From: Candidatus Daviesbacteria bacterium
GTDB lineage: Bacteria; Patescibacteriota; Microgenomatia; Daviesbacterales; UBA10151
NCBI GenBank assembly: GCA_016198275.1
Contig: JACQIX010000001.1
Span: 1 to 44,449 of the forward strand
Direction of reading: 5' to 3'
DNA: 44,449 nucleotides
Below are positions 17,303-26,721 of the stretch, one piece after another. Positions within the stretch are counted from its first letter, which is position 1. The number at the start of each line of letters is the position of its first letter. The translations under genes were made by a program, and so were the position numbers. Below the pieces are notes generated by a model. That model did no database searches and was not told the DNA's origin. It saw only the letters and a program-made list of their open reading frames with translations.

Positions 17303-18631
17303 ATGGCTCCTCCTAAAGAAAAACACGATCATAAGACTTTAAAGTTTCCACCGAGCTTTTTATGGGGGGCTGCCACTTCTGCTTATCAGGTGGAAGGGAA
17401 CAATGTTAACGCTGACTGGTGGGATTGGGAACAAAAAAACCAACCCCCATCACTTCGCTCTGGAATAGCCTGTGACCAATATAATAAATACGAACAGGAT
17501 TTTGCTTTGATCAAGCAGTTAAACCACAATGCCCATAGACTATCCATTGAATGGTCCAGGATTGAGCCAAGGGAGGGAGAATTTAATAATTCTGAAATCG
17601 AGCATTACCTTAAGGTGCTCAAATCACTCAAGGAGCTTAAGATAAAAGTCATGCTGACTCTTTGGCATTTTACCTTGCCAAAATGGGTTTCCAACATAGG
17701 CGGCTGGGAAAATAGAAAAACTATTAATTTTTTTGAAAGATTTGTCAAAAGAGTGACCCGAGAGATTGCCCCATATGTAGACTTTTGGATCACCATCAAC
17801 GAGCCAGGAGTGTATATTTACCAAACCTACATCCGCAAAGAATGGCCGGGCAGCAAAGGTAGTTCTTTAGGACAAATAAAAACTGCCCTTAATTTAGCTT
17901 CCGCCCATAAAAAAGTCTACCGCTATTTACACCAAACTTATCCTGATAAACCAATCGGCATGGCTCAAAATGTCCAATCTTTTCAAACTTACCATAAACA
18001 CTCATTAGTTGAACAAATCAGTGTTGTTTTTGCCGATTTTGTGGCCAACCACCTGTTTTATTTTTTAACCCGCGGAACCCATGATTTTTTGGGCATTAAT
18101 TATTATTTCCATGTCCGTTTTCAAAACAGCCAAAGAATTTTACCTGAAATTGAGGATGCTTCCCAAGGTTATCGCGATATCTCGGATTTGGGCTGGGAAA
18201 TTTACCCGGAAGGATTGTTTGATGTATTAACAGACCTCTCAGATGGCATCCCAATTTACATCACCGAATGCGGAATCGCCTCCACCAATGACGACAGAAG
18301 AAATAGGTTTTTAATTACTTATTTACATGAGGTTTATAGAGCAATTAAATCAGGCGTTGATGTAAGGGGTTTTTTTTATTGGTCACTGGTTGACAATTTT
18401 GAATGGAGCAAAGGGTTCCAACCAAGATTTGGGCTTGTGGAAGTAGACTACGCCACTCTGGAAAGGCGCATCAGGCCATCAGCCTTAGTTTATACAGACA
18501 TTATTGCCCATAACGGCATTCCCCACTCGCTGCTGCGGTTTATCGGCCATACAGTCCAGGCTGCAGAGGTTTTAGAAAAAAGGCTGAAAGAAGAGTTGAG
18601 GAAAAAACGCCATCGCCCAAACCACAAATGA
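17303..18631 (+). CDS. Glycoside hydrolase family 1 (beta-glucosidase-like)
   Basis: FPPSFLWGAATSAYQVEG, WITINEPGVY (acid/base), YITECGIAS (nucleophile). Confidence 0.93.
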   Translation: MAPPKEKHDHKTLKFPPSFLWGAATSAYQVEGNNVNADWWDWEQKNQPPSLRSGIACDQYNKYEQDFALIKQLNHNAHRLSIEWSRIEPREGEFNNSEIEHYLKVLKSLKELKIKVMLTLWHFTLPKWVSNIGGWENRKTINFFERFVKRVTREIAPYVDFWITINEPGVYIYQTYIRKEWPGSKGSSLGQIKTALNLASAHKKVYRYLHQTYPDKPIGMAQNVQSFQTYHKHSLVEQISVVFADFVANHLFYFLTRGTHDFLGINYYFHVRFQNSQRILPEIEDASQGYRDISDLGWEIYPEGLFDVLTDLSDGIPIYITECGIASTNDDRRNRFLITYLHEVYRAIKSGVDVRGFFYWSLVDNFEWSKGFQPRFGLVEVDYATLERRIRPSALVYTDIIAHNGIPHSLLRFIGHTVQAAEVLEKRLKEELRKKRHRPNHK

Positions 18632-19527
18632 CTCACCTACCTTTTACTCTGCTTGCTTATTTTTTTAATGCCCTCTCGCTCCTGACTAACAAATTTTTAC
18701 TGCAGAAAACTATTCCCGATCCTTTAATTTTTATTTTTTACATCAGTGCATTATCTTTACTGACACTCCTAGCCTTGCCTTTTACTAATATTCCTGACCT
18801 TAAAACCTTTATCATCTCCTCAATCTCCACCTTGCTTTGGACCGGCGGGGCTTATTTAATGTTTAAGGCTCTAAAAATAGGTCTGGTATCAAGAGTCATC
18901 CCCATCATTGGCGGTTTGATCCCTTTATTTTTGTTGCTGGCTACTTTTCAAACCAATGACGTCTTAACCTATCAAATCTGGGCTATTTTAATTTTAGTTT
19001 CGGGAATGGCCTTTTTAACCTTGACTGATTTAAAAGGCCATTTTAATTTTACGGAACTGGTATACGAAATCAGCTCTGCCTGTTTTTTTGCTCTTTCCTA
19101 TTTATATTTAAAGCAAGCCTATCTGAGTTTAGATTTTTTTTCCGTTTTAGCCTGGTCAAGGATCATCCTTATTCCTTTTGTAGCAATGATACTTATCATA
19201 CCTAACTTGAGAAGAAAAATTATCCCAAGAGCAAAAATTAATTTTTTTTCCTTCTCAGGCTTAATATTTTTAGGAGGGCAAATCAGCGGTACTGTCTCGG
19301 AACTGTTGTTGCTGTTTTCCATTTCTTTGGCAAATCCAGCTTTGGTAAACTCACTAGCAGGCACCCAATATGTGTTTTTATTTATCTTTGCCGCAGTATT
19401 ATCCAAAAAATATCCGCAAATTTTTGCAGAAAAATACTCTGTTATGATCATAATTACCAAATTTTTAGGGACCTTGCTGGTTGGTTTGGGACTCTATTTG
19501 TTGGCTTTTTCCCCTCTTGTCGGCTGA
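18628..19527 (+). CDS. EamA/DMT-family transporter-like membrane protein
   Basis: 299 aa with about 10 hydrophobic segments; overlaps the GH1 stop by 4 nt. Confidence 0.7.
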   Translation: MTHLPFTLLAYFFNALSLLTNKFLLQKTIPDPLIFIFYISALSLLTLLALPFTNIPDLKTFIISSISTLLWTGGAYLMFKALKIGLVSRVIPIIGGLIPLFLLLATFQTNDVLTYQIWAILILVSGMAFLTLTDLKGHFNFTELVYEISSACFFALSYLYLKQAYLSLDFFSVLAWSRIILIPFVAMILIIPNLRRKIIPRAKINFFSFSGLIFLGGQISGTVSELLLLFSISLANPALVNSLAGTQYVFLFIFAAVLSKKYPQIFAEKYSVMIIITKFLGTLLVGLGLYLLAFSPLVG

Positions 19528-19581
19528 TTGGCAATATCATAAAATGCCTTCAGAACTTATCATCCATCTCAGGCACCAAAC

Positions 19582-21900
19582 ATGCCTAAAGGGAAAAGAA
19601 AACTTACCAGTTTAAAGACTGCACCTCAAAACGCTGTCCTTCTTTTGGTCCAAATTATCCTGATTAAAATTGGCCAGGGACCGTTAATAGTAATAAAGTT
19701 AGTAGTTCAAAGTTTGCGTACGATCGTAATAGTCTTATCCAAAGCGAGGCTGCCATCTTGGCATTTTCCCCACTACCAGCTACCAACTCTTAATTTTTTA
19801 TCCTTTCAACTGAACAAAAAACGCGGCCGTCCCAGAAAATATTCTTTAATCCTTTTCTATCTAAATAAATTGAGGCTATTTTTTAGGAAAAGAGTGACTA
19901 AAAAAACCAAAATCTCCTTTGCAGTTTTAACTTTCCTTTTACTTGGCTTTCTTTATACCTGGTTTATTCTGAGTGCCGCCTATCAGCTACCCTCTCCCGA
20001 CAAGCTGATTTATCCCAATCAACCTTTAACCACCACTATCTATGATAGAGGGGGCGTTGTTTTATTCAGATTATACGAAGGTAAAAACCGCAGTCTAGTC
20101 AAATTAGAAGATCTCCCCTCCCATTTAATTCAAGCCACGGTGGCTTCTGAGGATAAAAATTTTTATAAACACCGCGGGGTAGACTTTGAAGCAATTATCA
20201 GGGCTTTTTTTCATAATTTGCAAAATCGAGAGCAACAAGGAGCTTCCACAATCACTCAACAGCTAATCAAAAATACCCTGCTCACCCCTGAAAAAACATA
20301 TACGAGAAAAGTTAAAGAGATAATCCTCTCTCTTTGGGCAGAATCAATTTATTCTAAAAATCAAATTCTGCAGATGTATTTTAATGAAGCTCCATATGGA
20401 GGTCCGACCTGGGGAATTGCAGCTGCCAGTCAAACTTATTTTGGCAAAGAGCTAAAAGATTTAACTTTGGCTGAAAGCTCATTTTTAGCCGGCCTGCCGG
20501 CATCCCCCAGCCAGTTTAGCCCTTATGGCACAAATCCCCAGTTAGGTTTGACCAGACAAAAACAGGTGCTGGAGCAGATGGTTGAGCAAAAATATATCAC
20601 TAACTCTCAAATGCAACAAGCTTTGAGCGAAAAATTAAAATTCCGGCCTGCCCAAAATAATATCAAAGCCCCTCATTTTGTGTTCTATATTAAAGACTTA
20701 CTAAGCCAAATTTATGGCCCCAGGGTAGTCTCCCAGGGCGGGTTAAATATCCAAACAACCCTGGATTTCCAACTGCAAAAACAGGTGGAGAAAATTGTAG
20801 CTGAAGAGGTTGATGCTCTTTCACCGCTGAACGTTAAAAACGGTGCGGCCATGATAACTGATGCTAAAACCGGTCAGATTTTGGCCATGGTGGGGTCAAA
20901 AGATTATGACAATCCTCAATTCGGAAATTTTAACGCCAATTTGGCATTAAGGCAACCAGGCTCATCCATCAAAGTAATCACCTATGCAACTGCTTTCAAA
21001 CAAGGCTACAATCCGGGTAATACTATTTTGGACACTCCTGTTGTTTTTAGGGACAACTGGGGCAATACTTACGCGCCGGTCAATTATGATGGGGCTTTTC
21101 ATGGCCCGGTTTCTATAAGAATAGCTTTGGGCTCCAGCTTAAACATCCCGGCAGTGAAAATGCTTTCTCTGATTGGTTTGGATAACATGATCCAAACAGC
21201 CAAAGACTTAGGGATTACCACCTTTGACGATCCGGGAAAATTTGGGCTTTCCCTTACTTTAGGCGGCGGTGAAGTCAAAATGATTGAGATGATGGGGGCT
21301 TATGGGACCTTTTCTCAAAACGGCAACCTGTTAAAACCTACCGGTATCTTAAAAGTCACTGACTCCTCAGGAAATACCTTGCAAGAATACCAGCAAGAAG
21401 GCAAACAGGTTTTGGATACCCAGGTATCTTTTCTAATCAACCATATTCTGTCTGATAACCAAGCCCGAACTCTTGCTTTCGGCCCCGATTCCCTATTAAA
21501 TCTGGCAGGTGTAGCTGTTAAAACCGGCACTTCTGATAATAAAAGGGATAATTGGACTTTTGGTTATACAAATGATTTTGTGGTGGGAGTTTGGGTAGGT
21601 AATAATGATAATTCTCCAATGGACCCGCGTCTTGCCTCCGGCATCACCGGCGCTGCTCCAATTTGGCATAAAATTACCCAAATAATGTTAACCTCTCAAC
21701 CTGCCAGAGGCTTTATTCAGCCTGCCGGCGTAATAATAGCCAATATTGATGGCCGCCGGGACCTGACCATTGCCAAAAAACTGCCCAAAGGCATAGTCAG
21801 GATCAAAAATGAAGAAAATAAAACAATTTTCTTCGATGATTTCTCTTCCTATGCCACCAGCTCTGCCCAGGCTGCAAAAAGAGAAGGAGCTACTAATTAA
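19582..21900 (+). CDS. Penicillin-binding protein 1A family (glycosyltransferase plus transpeptidase)
   Basis: VASEDKNFYKHRGVDFEAIIRA, GASTITQQLIKNTLL, transpeptidase SXXK (GSSIKVITYA), KTGTSDNKRDNW. Confidence 0.95.
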   Translation: MPKGKRKLTSLKTAPQNAVLLLVQIILIKIGQGPLIVIKLVVQSLRTIVIVLSKARLPSWHFPHYQLPTLNFLSFQLNKKRGRPRKYSLILFYLNKLRLFFRKRVTKKTKISFAVLTFLLLGFLYTWFILSAAYQLPSPDKLIYPNQPLTTTIYDRGGVVLFRLYEGKNRSLVKLEDLPSHLIQATVASEDKNFYKHRGVDFEAIIRAFFHNLQNREQQGASTITQQLIKNTLLTPEKTYTRKVKEIILSLWAESIYSKNQILQMYFNEAPYGGPTWGIAAASQTYFGKELKDLTLAESSFLAGLPASPSQFSPYGTNPQLGLTRQKQVLEQMVEQKYITNSQMQQALSEKLKFRPAQNNIKAPHFVFYIKDLLSQIYGPRVVSQGGLNIQTTLDFQLQKQVEKIVAEEVDALSPLNVKNGAAMITDAKTGQILAMVGSKDYDNPQFGNFNANLALRQPGSSIKVITYATAFKQGYNPGNTILDTPVVFRDNWGNTYAPVNYDGAFHGPVSIRIALGSSLNIPAVKMLSLIGLDNMIQTAKDLGITTFDDPGKFGLSLTLGGGEVKMIEMMGAYGTFSQNGNLLKPTGILKVTDSSGNTLQEYQQEGKQVLDTQVSFLINHILSDNQARTLAFGPDSLLNLAGVAVKTGTSDNKRDNWTFGYTNDFVVGVWVGNNDNSPMDPRLASGITGAAPIWHKITQIMLTSQPARGFIQPAGVIIANIDGRRDLTIAKKLPKGIVRIKNEENKTIFFDDFSSYATSSAQAAKREGATN

Positions 21901-22282
21901 GCACTACCCAGCCCCGGAGGTCTTTTTTGGGGATTTTAATGGGGGATGTGATAAATCGGGAAGAATCACCAATAAAAATTAAGGTTGCATATTTGGCATT
22001 TTCTTTCCCTTTCCAGAAGTCTCCCTCCTGAGCCAACTGCTTTTCATATTTCTCCCTTAAGTTACTTAGGTCACTTAAGCCGGGATTGTCAAAAAAGATC
22101 ACTTTTTTTACTCTAAATTGGCCGATTATTTCTTCTCCTGAAGGTTTTATAAAAACCAAATCTCCACTTGAAATTTGACCATAAGGGGGATCTTTTCTTT
22201 TAGAAAACCTGATTTCAATAGTCTTTGCCCCGGATAAAATTAACTCTGCTCCCCTGCCTTTAAAAATAGCCAAATGTTTCAT
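21893..22282 (-). CDS. ASCH domain protein
   Basis: MKHLAIFKGRGAELILSGAKTIEIRFSKRKDPPYGQISSGDLVFIKPSGEEIIGQF. Confidence 0.75.
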   Translation of the reverse strand: MKHLAIFKGRGAELILSGAKTIEIRFSKRKDPPYGQISSGDLVFIKPSGEEIIGQFRVKKVIFFDNPGLSDLSNLREKYEKQLAQEGDFWKGKENAKYATLIFIGDSSRFITSPIKIPKKDLRGWVVLN

Positions 22283-22322
22283 CTGACATCAATTATATAC
22301 CTTTAGCCACAACTTGGTAAGA

Positions 22323-23189
22323 TTATTTTCGATTTGATCTTGCTCTCTCAATATAGTCTTGTAAGATAGGTTGTTCATCTCGAGCTAAAGCAACAAATAA
22401 TCTCAAACCATAACTTATTCTTTCTCGTTCAGAATATACTTTTGAATTTAGTTCAAATTGTTCAGTTAGTAGTAATAAAAATCCTCTTAAATTGGAATCA
22501 CGGCGCATTTCCCTCATTTGTTCTATACTGATATTTGCAGCATCCAACAACTCCTCAAGGTTTACTACTATCTTTGCCACTGGAATTCTTCCTCTATAAG
22601 GGATCATAGGATAATAATTATAAAAAGAACCAAATAAAGATAAATTTAATTTTTTAGAGGACAATTCTGCTGTCGCTTCCTTAATTCCTTGAAATAAATC
22701 TCGCAAAAATCCGCTTGTACTGTACCCCATTACATTAAAACCCGCTACTTGTTTACCTTTTAATCTGTTATTGGGATCAACAACATTAAATATTAAATCA
22801 TCTTGTTTAAGGGGTTCAAAAAGATGCTCCCATTCATGAAATAACATTTCTCTTAAAGAAGATAAAGAATTTATTCTCAAAAGTCCAGCATTTTTACTGA
22901 TAACATTGCTTTGAAGATAAGCAGCGCTCAAATTTAGAAAAATACTTCCCGTATCAGAGGTAAAAGCTAGGTTGTACGGCACTTCCTCGTTGGATATGTC
23001 GTAGCCAAACGCTTCCTTATGTGCTTGTTGATATCTTTTTGGATCTTCAACCCAAGTAATTACTCCAATCAGTTGATCTCTGGAAAGGCTTGAATTTGTT
23101 GCTTTCTCAAAAATACCTGCTAATAACAAAGTATACTTATCTCGTGTATCTTTATCGGACAAATCTTTGCCTTTAAATCCGTCTTCCAT
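22323..23189 (-). CDS. Hypothetical protein with HExxH motif (putative metallopeptidase)
   Basis: LREMLFHEWEHLFEPL contains HEWEH; the same frame extends upstream past the annotated Met. Confidence 0.5.
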   Translation of the reverse strand: MEDGFKGKDLSDKDTRDKYTLLLAGIFEKATNSSLSRDQLIGVITWVEDPKRYQQAHKEAFGYDISNEEVPYNLAFTSDTGSIFLNLSAAYLQSNVISKNAGLLRINSLSSLREMLFHEWEHLFEPLKQDDLIFNVVDPNNRLKGKQVAGFNVMGYSTSGFLRDLFQGIKEATAELSSKKLNLSLFGSFYNYYPMIPYRGRIPVAKIVVNLEELLDAANISIEQMREMRRDSNLRGFLLLLTEQFELNSKVYSERERISYGLRLFVALARDEQPILQDYIERARSNRK

Positions 23190-23572
23190 TTTCTTAGCTT
23201 GTTTAACTAAATAGCCTAAATCCTCAGATTCTGAAGTTTCATCTGAATGATAAAATAATTCCCATGGCCTAAAAAAATAAGATACTTCTCCAATAGCCAG
23301 ACTGGTACCGCTAGCAATAATAAGCTGACGTCTGGTTAAATGAAATCCTCCATCTGGTGGCTTAGTTGATTCTGAAGGAACATTTTACCCTCTGTTGGAC
23401 AATCTTCCTCCTCTTCTCCTTCGGGAAAATTCCAAAGTTAAAAAATCACGCCTGGATTGTTCAAATTCTACAGCCATAAAGCACTAAAGTTTAACATAAT
23501 TTGTTTATTTTCGCTTAAAAGATAAATTATTGCTTGTATTTTTAATCTAAGTTTGGTACTATTGACAAGACA

Positions 23573-23587
23573 CCTCCATACTGGAGG
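23573..23587 (+). promoter_or_regulatory. Hairpin overlapping the secE Shine-Dalgarno, followed by a U run
   Basis: CCTCCA-TAC-TGGAGG then ATTTTTTAA immediately before the ATG at 23597; GGAGG is the likely SD. Confidence 0.6.
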
Positions 23588-23596
23588 ATTTTTTAA

Positions 23597-23791
23597 ATGC
23601 CCAACATTACTATTTTCTTTAAAGAAGTTTATGAGGAGTTAAAAAAAGTAACCTGGCCAACACGCGAGCAAACTATCAAATTTACCATCCTGGTAGTGAT
23701 CGTCACCTTGGCAGTAGGTTTACTTTTAGGAGGACTTGATTATATCTTAACAGCAGTTACCGCATTTTTATTAGAAAAATATGGAAAATAA
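23597..23791 (+). CDS. secE: Preprotein translocase subunit SecE
   Basis: FFKEVYEELKKVTWPTREQTIKFT plus one TM; followed by nusG. Confidence 0.95.
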   Translation: MPNITIFFKEVYEELKKVTWPTREQTIKFTILVVIVTLAVGLLLGGLDYILTAVTAFLLEKYGK

Positions 23792-24368
23792 ACAATCATC
23801 AGACAATAAAAATCAAACTACAGATCAGCCTGCAAATGAAAAGGGGGATGCCCGTTGGTATGTTGTTCACACCTATTCCGGTCATGAGAATAAAGTAGCT
23901 CACACGCTAAAACAAAGAATTGAATCCGAACATTTGGAAAAAAAAATTCTGGAAGTTTTAGTCCCTACTCAAGATAAGATTGAAATCAAGGCAGGGAAAA
24001 AAGCCACTGTTAAAGAAAAGGTTTTCCCGGGCTACATTTTAGTCAAATTAATCTTAGATGATGAATCCTGGTTGGCTGTCAGGACAACCCAGGGGGTGAC
24101 TTCCTTCGTGGGTATGGGTAATAAACCTACCCCTATCTCCGATGCTGAAGTAGCCACAATTATCAAGTTCACCAAGGAAGAAGCTCCCTCATATAAACAG
24201 GTCTTTGCTACCGATGATACTGTCAAAATTGTTGACGGGCCTTTTGCTGATTTTATCGGCAAAGTTGATCATGTTGATGAAGAAAAAGGTAAAGTTAAAG
24301 TTTTGGTGTCTATATTTGGCAGAGAAACACCGGTGGAATTGGACTTTTTACAAATACAAAAAATTTAA
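23781..24368 (+). CDS. nusG: Transcription termination/antitermination protein NusG
   Basis: RWYVVHTYSGHENKVAHTLKQRIE, VFPGYILVKL, KOW-type C-terminus. Confidence 0.96.
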   Translation: MENKQSSDNKNQTTDQPANEKGDARWYVVHTYSGHENKVAHTLKQRIESEHLEKKILEVLVPTQDKIEIKAGKKATVKEKVFPGYILVKLILDDESWLAVRTTQGVTSFVGMGNKPTPISDAEVATIIKFTKEEAPSYKQVFATDDTVKIVDGPFADFIGKVDHVDEEKGKVKVLVSIFGRETPVELDFLQIQKI

Positions 24369-24384
24369 ATCGGAAAGTTAATTT

Positions 24385-24807
24385 ATGGCTAAAAAAATTA
24401 AAACATATATTAAGTTAAATATTCCGGCTGGGACCGCTACTGCTGCTCCGCCGGTTGGCCCGGCTTTAGGCCAGCATGGCTTGCCTATAATGGAGTTTGT
24501 TAAGGCTTTTAATGAAAAAACAAAAGAAAAACAAGGTAATATTTTACCGGTAGTAATAACTGTTTACGAAGACAGGACTTTTTCCTTTATTACCAAAGAA
24601 CCGCCTGTTGCAGAAATGATTAAAAAAGCCTTATCTTTGGAAAAAGGATCCGGCACTGCTTTAAAAGAACCAGTGGGAACTTTAACCAAAGCCCAAATAG
24701 AGCAGATTTCCAAATCCAAAATGCCTGATTTAAACACCAAAAATATTGAAGCAGCCATGAAAATTGTAGAAGGCACTGCCAAAAGCATGGGGGTTAAAAC
24801 TAGTTGA
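24385..24807 (+). CDS. rplK: 50S ribosomal protein L11
   Basis: [38 protein letters not shown]. Confidence 0.97.
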   Translation: MAKKIKTYIKLNIPAGTATAAPPVGPALGQHGLPIMEFVKAFNEKTKEKQGNILPVVITVYEDRTFSFITKEPPVAEMIKKALSLEKGSGTALKEPVGTLTKAQIEQISKSKMPDLNTKNIEAAMKIVEGTAKSMGVKTS

Positions 24808-24808
24808 T

Positions 24809-25693
24809 ATGGGTAAGACAAAGACCAAAATTATTGATGATTCGAAGCCTCAAGTTGAAGATAAGAAACCATCTAAGATTAAAGGGGCGAAGTCAAGTAC
24901 AGCCAAAGCAATCAGTGAAGTTGAGCTCAAATCAGAAGTTAATGAATCGAACGAAAAATTGGGCGCGAAACAAACTCATAGCGAGAGCGCTGGAGACGCG
25001 AGCGGTGCTTTGCACACTGACGAGCCCCCTTCTCAAAAAAAACCTAAAAAATCAAGCAAAACCAAACCACGTTCTAAAAAATACCAGCAAGTTTCAAAAG
25101 ATCTGGACAAAAGCAAATCTTATCCTCTTTCAGAAGCAATTGATTTAGTCAAAACCTTAAATTACGCCAAATTTAACTCCACTTTGGAAGCACATATTAA
25201 TACTACTACCCGGGGAGTGCGCGGTTTAGTCTCCCTGCCTTTTGCCAGCGGTAAAAAATTAACAATTTTGGCTTTTGGACAAGAAAAAGAGTTGGAAGGA
25301 GCTATTTTGGGTAATGATGAAACTATTGAGCAAATCAGCAAAGGCAAGATTAATTTTGATCTAATTGTTACCACCCCTCAGTGGATGCCCAAACTTGCCT
25401 GTGTTGCCAAAGTGTTAGGCCCTAAGGGTCTGATGCCAAATCCTAAAAATGGCACTATCACCGATGATTTAAAAAAAGCAGTTGAATCTTTTCAAGGGGG
25501 CAAAACTGAATTCAAAACCGAACCTAAAGCTGAGATTATCCATCTTGGCCTGGGCAAATTAGACCAACCTAGCGAACAATTATCAGCCAATGTTAAAACT
25601 CTGCTGCAGACTATTGGCAAAACCAGAGTTAAAAAAGTTTCCCTTGCCCCCACCATGGGTCCCTCAGTAAGAGTAGATTTAAGTAGCCTCTAA
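24809..25693 (+). CDS. rplA: 50S ribosomal protein L1 with an N-terminal extension of about 90 aa
   Basis: L1 core from KKYQQVSKDLDKSKSYPLSEAIDLVK; VLGPKGLMPNPKNGTIT. Confidence 0.95.
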   Translation: MGKTKTKIIDDSKPQVEDKKPSKIKGAKSSTAKAISEVELKSEVNESNEKLGAKQTHSESAGDASGALHTDEPPSQKKPKKSSKTKPRSKKYQQVSKDLDKSKSYPLSEAIDLVKTLNYAKFNSTLEAHINTTTRGVRGLVSLPFASGKKLTILAFGQEKELEGAILGNDETIEQISKGKINFDLIVTTPQWMPKLACVAKVLGPKGLMPNPKNGTITDDLKKAVESFQGGKTEFKTEPKAEIIHLGLGKLDQPSEQLSANVKTLLQTIGKTRVKKVSLAPTMGPSVRVDLSSL

Positions 25694-26686
25694 ATTCCTC
25701 TTCCTAAAAGCTTTTTTTAAAATTAACCCTAAATCCATTTTTAGACTAAACAAAGATATCAAACCAATAATTAAGATAAACATCGCTGTTATAATATGGA
25801 ATAGAACAATCATAGATGAGGCTAAATTAGGATTAATTTCAAATACCCCTGAGAGTATTAAAAGCCCTGAAGCTTCAGCTGATCCTACATAGCCCGGTGC
25901 CGCCGGAATAAGATAAGTTAAGGCAGATAAAAGTTGACCTAAATACATTTTTAGGAAAGTTTGCGGACTTTCCAATGAAATAAAGGTTAAATACCAAATA
26001 GCAGCATCTAAACCGTAAGCTATAAGGGTGATCATAATCATCAAAATCAGATCTCTTGGATGCCTGTTCAATATAGAAAAAGATTGTAAAATGAAATTAC
26101 TAAATCTATCAAAATATAATTTAATGTGTTTTTCTATTAATAGAGGCCTCAAAAAATTAATAATTTTCTTAGTAAAATCCATTTGAAAAATGGCCAGGTA
26201 GGTTAAACTTAAGGTGATAGCTAGTATAATGGTTATAATAATTATAAATTTTATACCAAGAGCTGTTGGGACTATCAATAAAAGCACACTTGCCAACATT
26301 AGTACTACCAAAAAATCTACAAACCTATCAATAAAAATCCAAGTAACTGATTTTCCCAAATTCAGATTGTAACGGCTACTTAGATAAATACCTTTCGCAA
26401 TCTCCCCAGCCCTTACGGGAATGAAAAAATTTAACATTTGGGCTACCCCATTCAAATAGATTAAATCCCGGAGGGGAATACTTTTAACTTCCGATAAAAA
26501 AACTTTCAACCTGACAGCTCGAATTATATGTGATAAAAGCATAAAAAAAAATGCGGGTGCAAGACTTAGAATATTTACCTTAGAAATGGTGGTCAAAATT
26601 TGGCCCAGATCAACAAAACGCGACCAGACAAATATCAAGACCAAACCAAATAAAGTATTGATGCTAATCTTTATCATTGTTGTCAA
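25679..26686 (-). CDS. Lysylphosphatidylglycerol synthase TM region/UPF0104-like membrane protein
   Basis: Polytopic; NFFIPVRAGEIAKGIYLSSRYNLNLGKSVTWIFIDRFVD and PAAPGYVGSAEASGL. Confidence 0.8.
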   Translation of the reverse strand: MTTMIKISINTLFGLVLIFVWSRFVDLGQILTTISKVNILSLAPAFFFMLLSHIIRAVRLKVFLSEVKSIPLRDLIYLNGVAQMLNFFIPVRAGEIAKGIYLSSRYNLNLGKSVTWIFIDRFVDFLVVLMLASVLLLIVPTALGIKFIIIITIILAITLSLTYLAIFQMDFTKKIINFLRPLLIEKHIKLYFDRFSNFILQSFSILNRHPRDLILMIMITLIAYGLDAAIWYLTFISLESPQTFLKMYLGQLLSALTYLIPAAPGYVGSAEASGLLILSGVFEINPNLASSMIVLFHIITAMFILIIGLISLFSLKMDLGLILKKAFRKRNLEAT

Positions 26687-26721
26687 AACCCCAAACTAAA
26701 TATACACTATATTATATAGAT

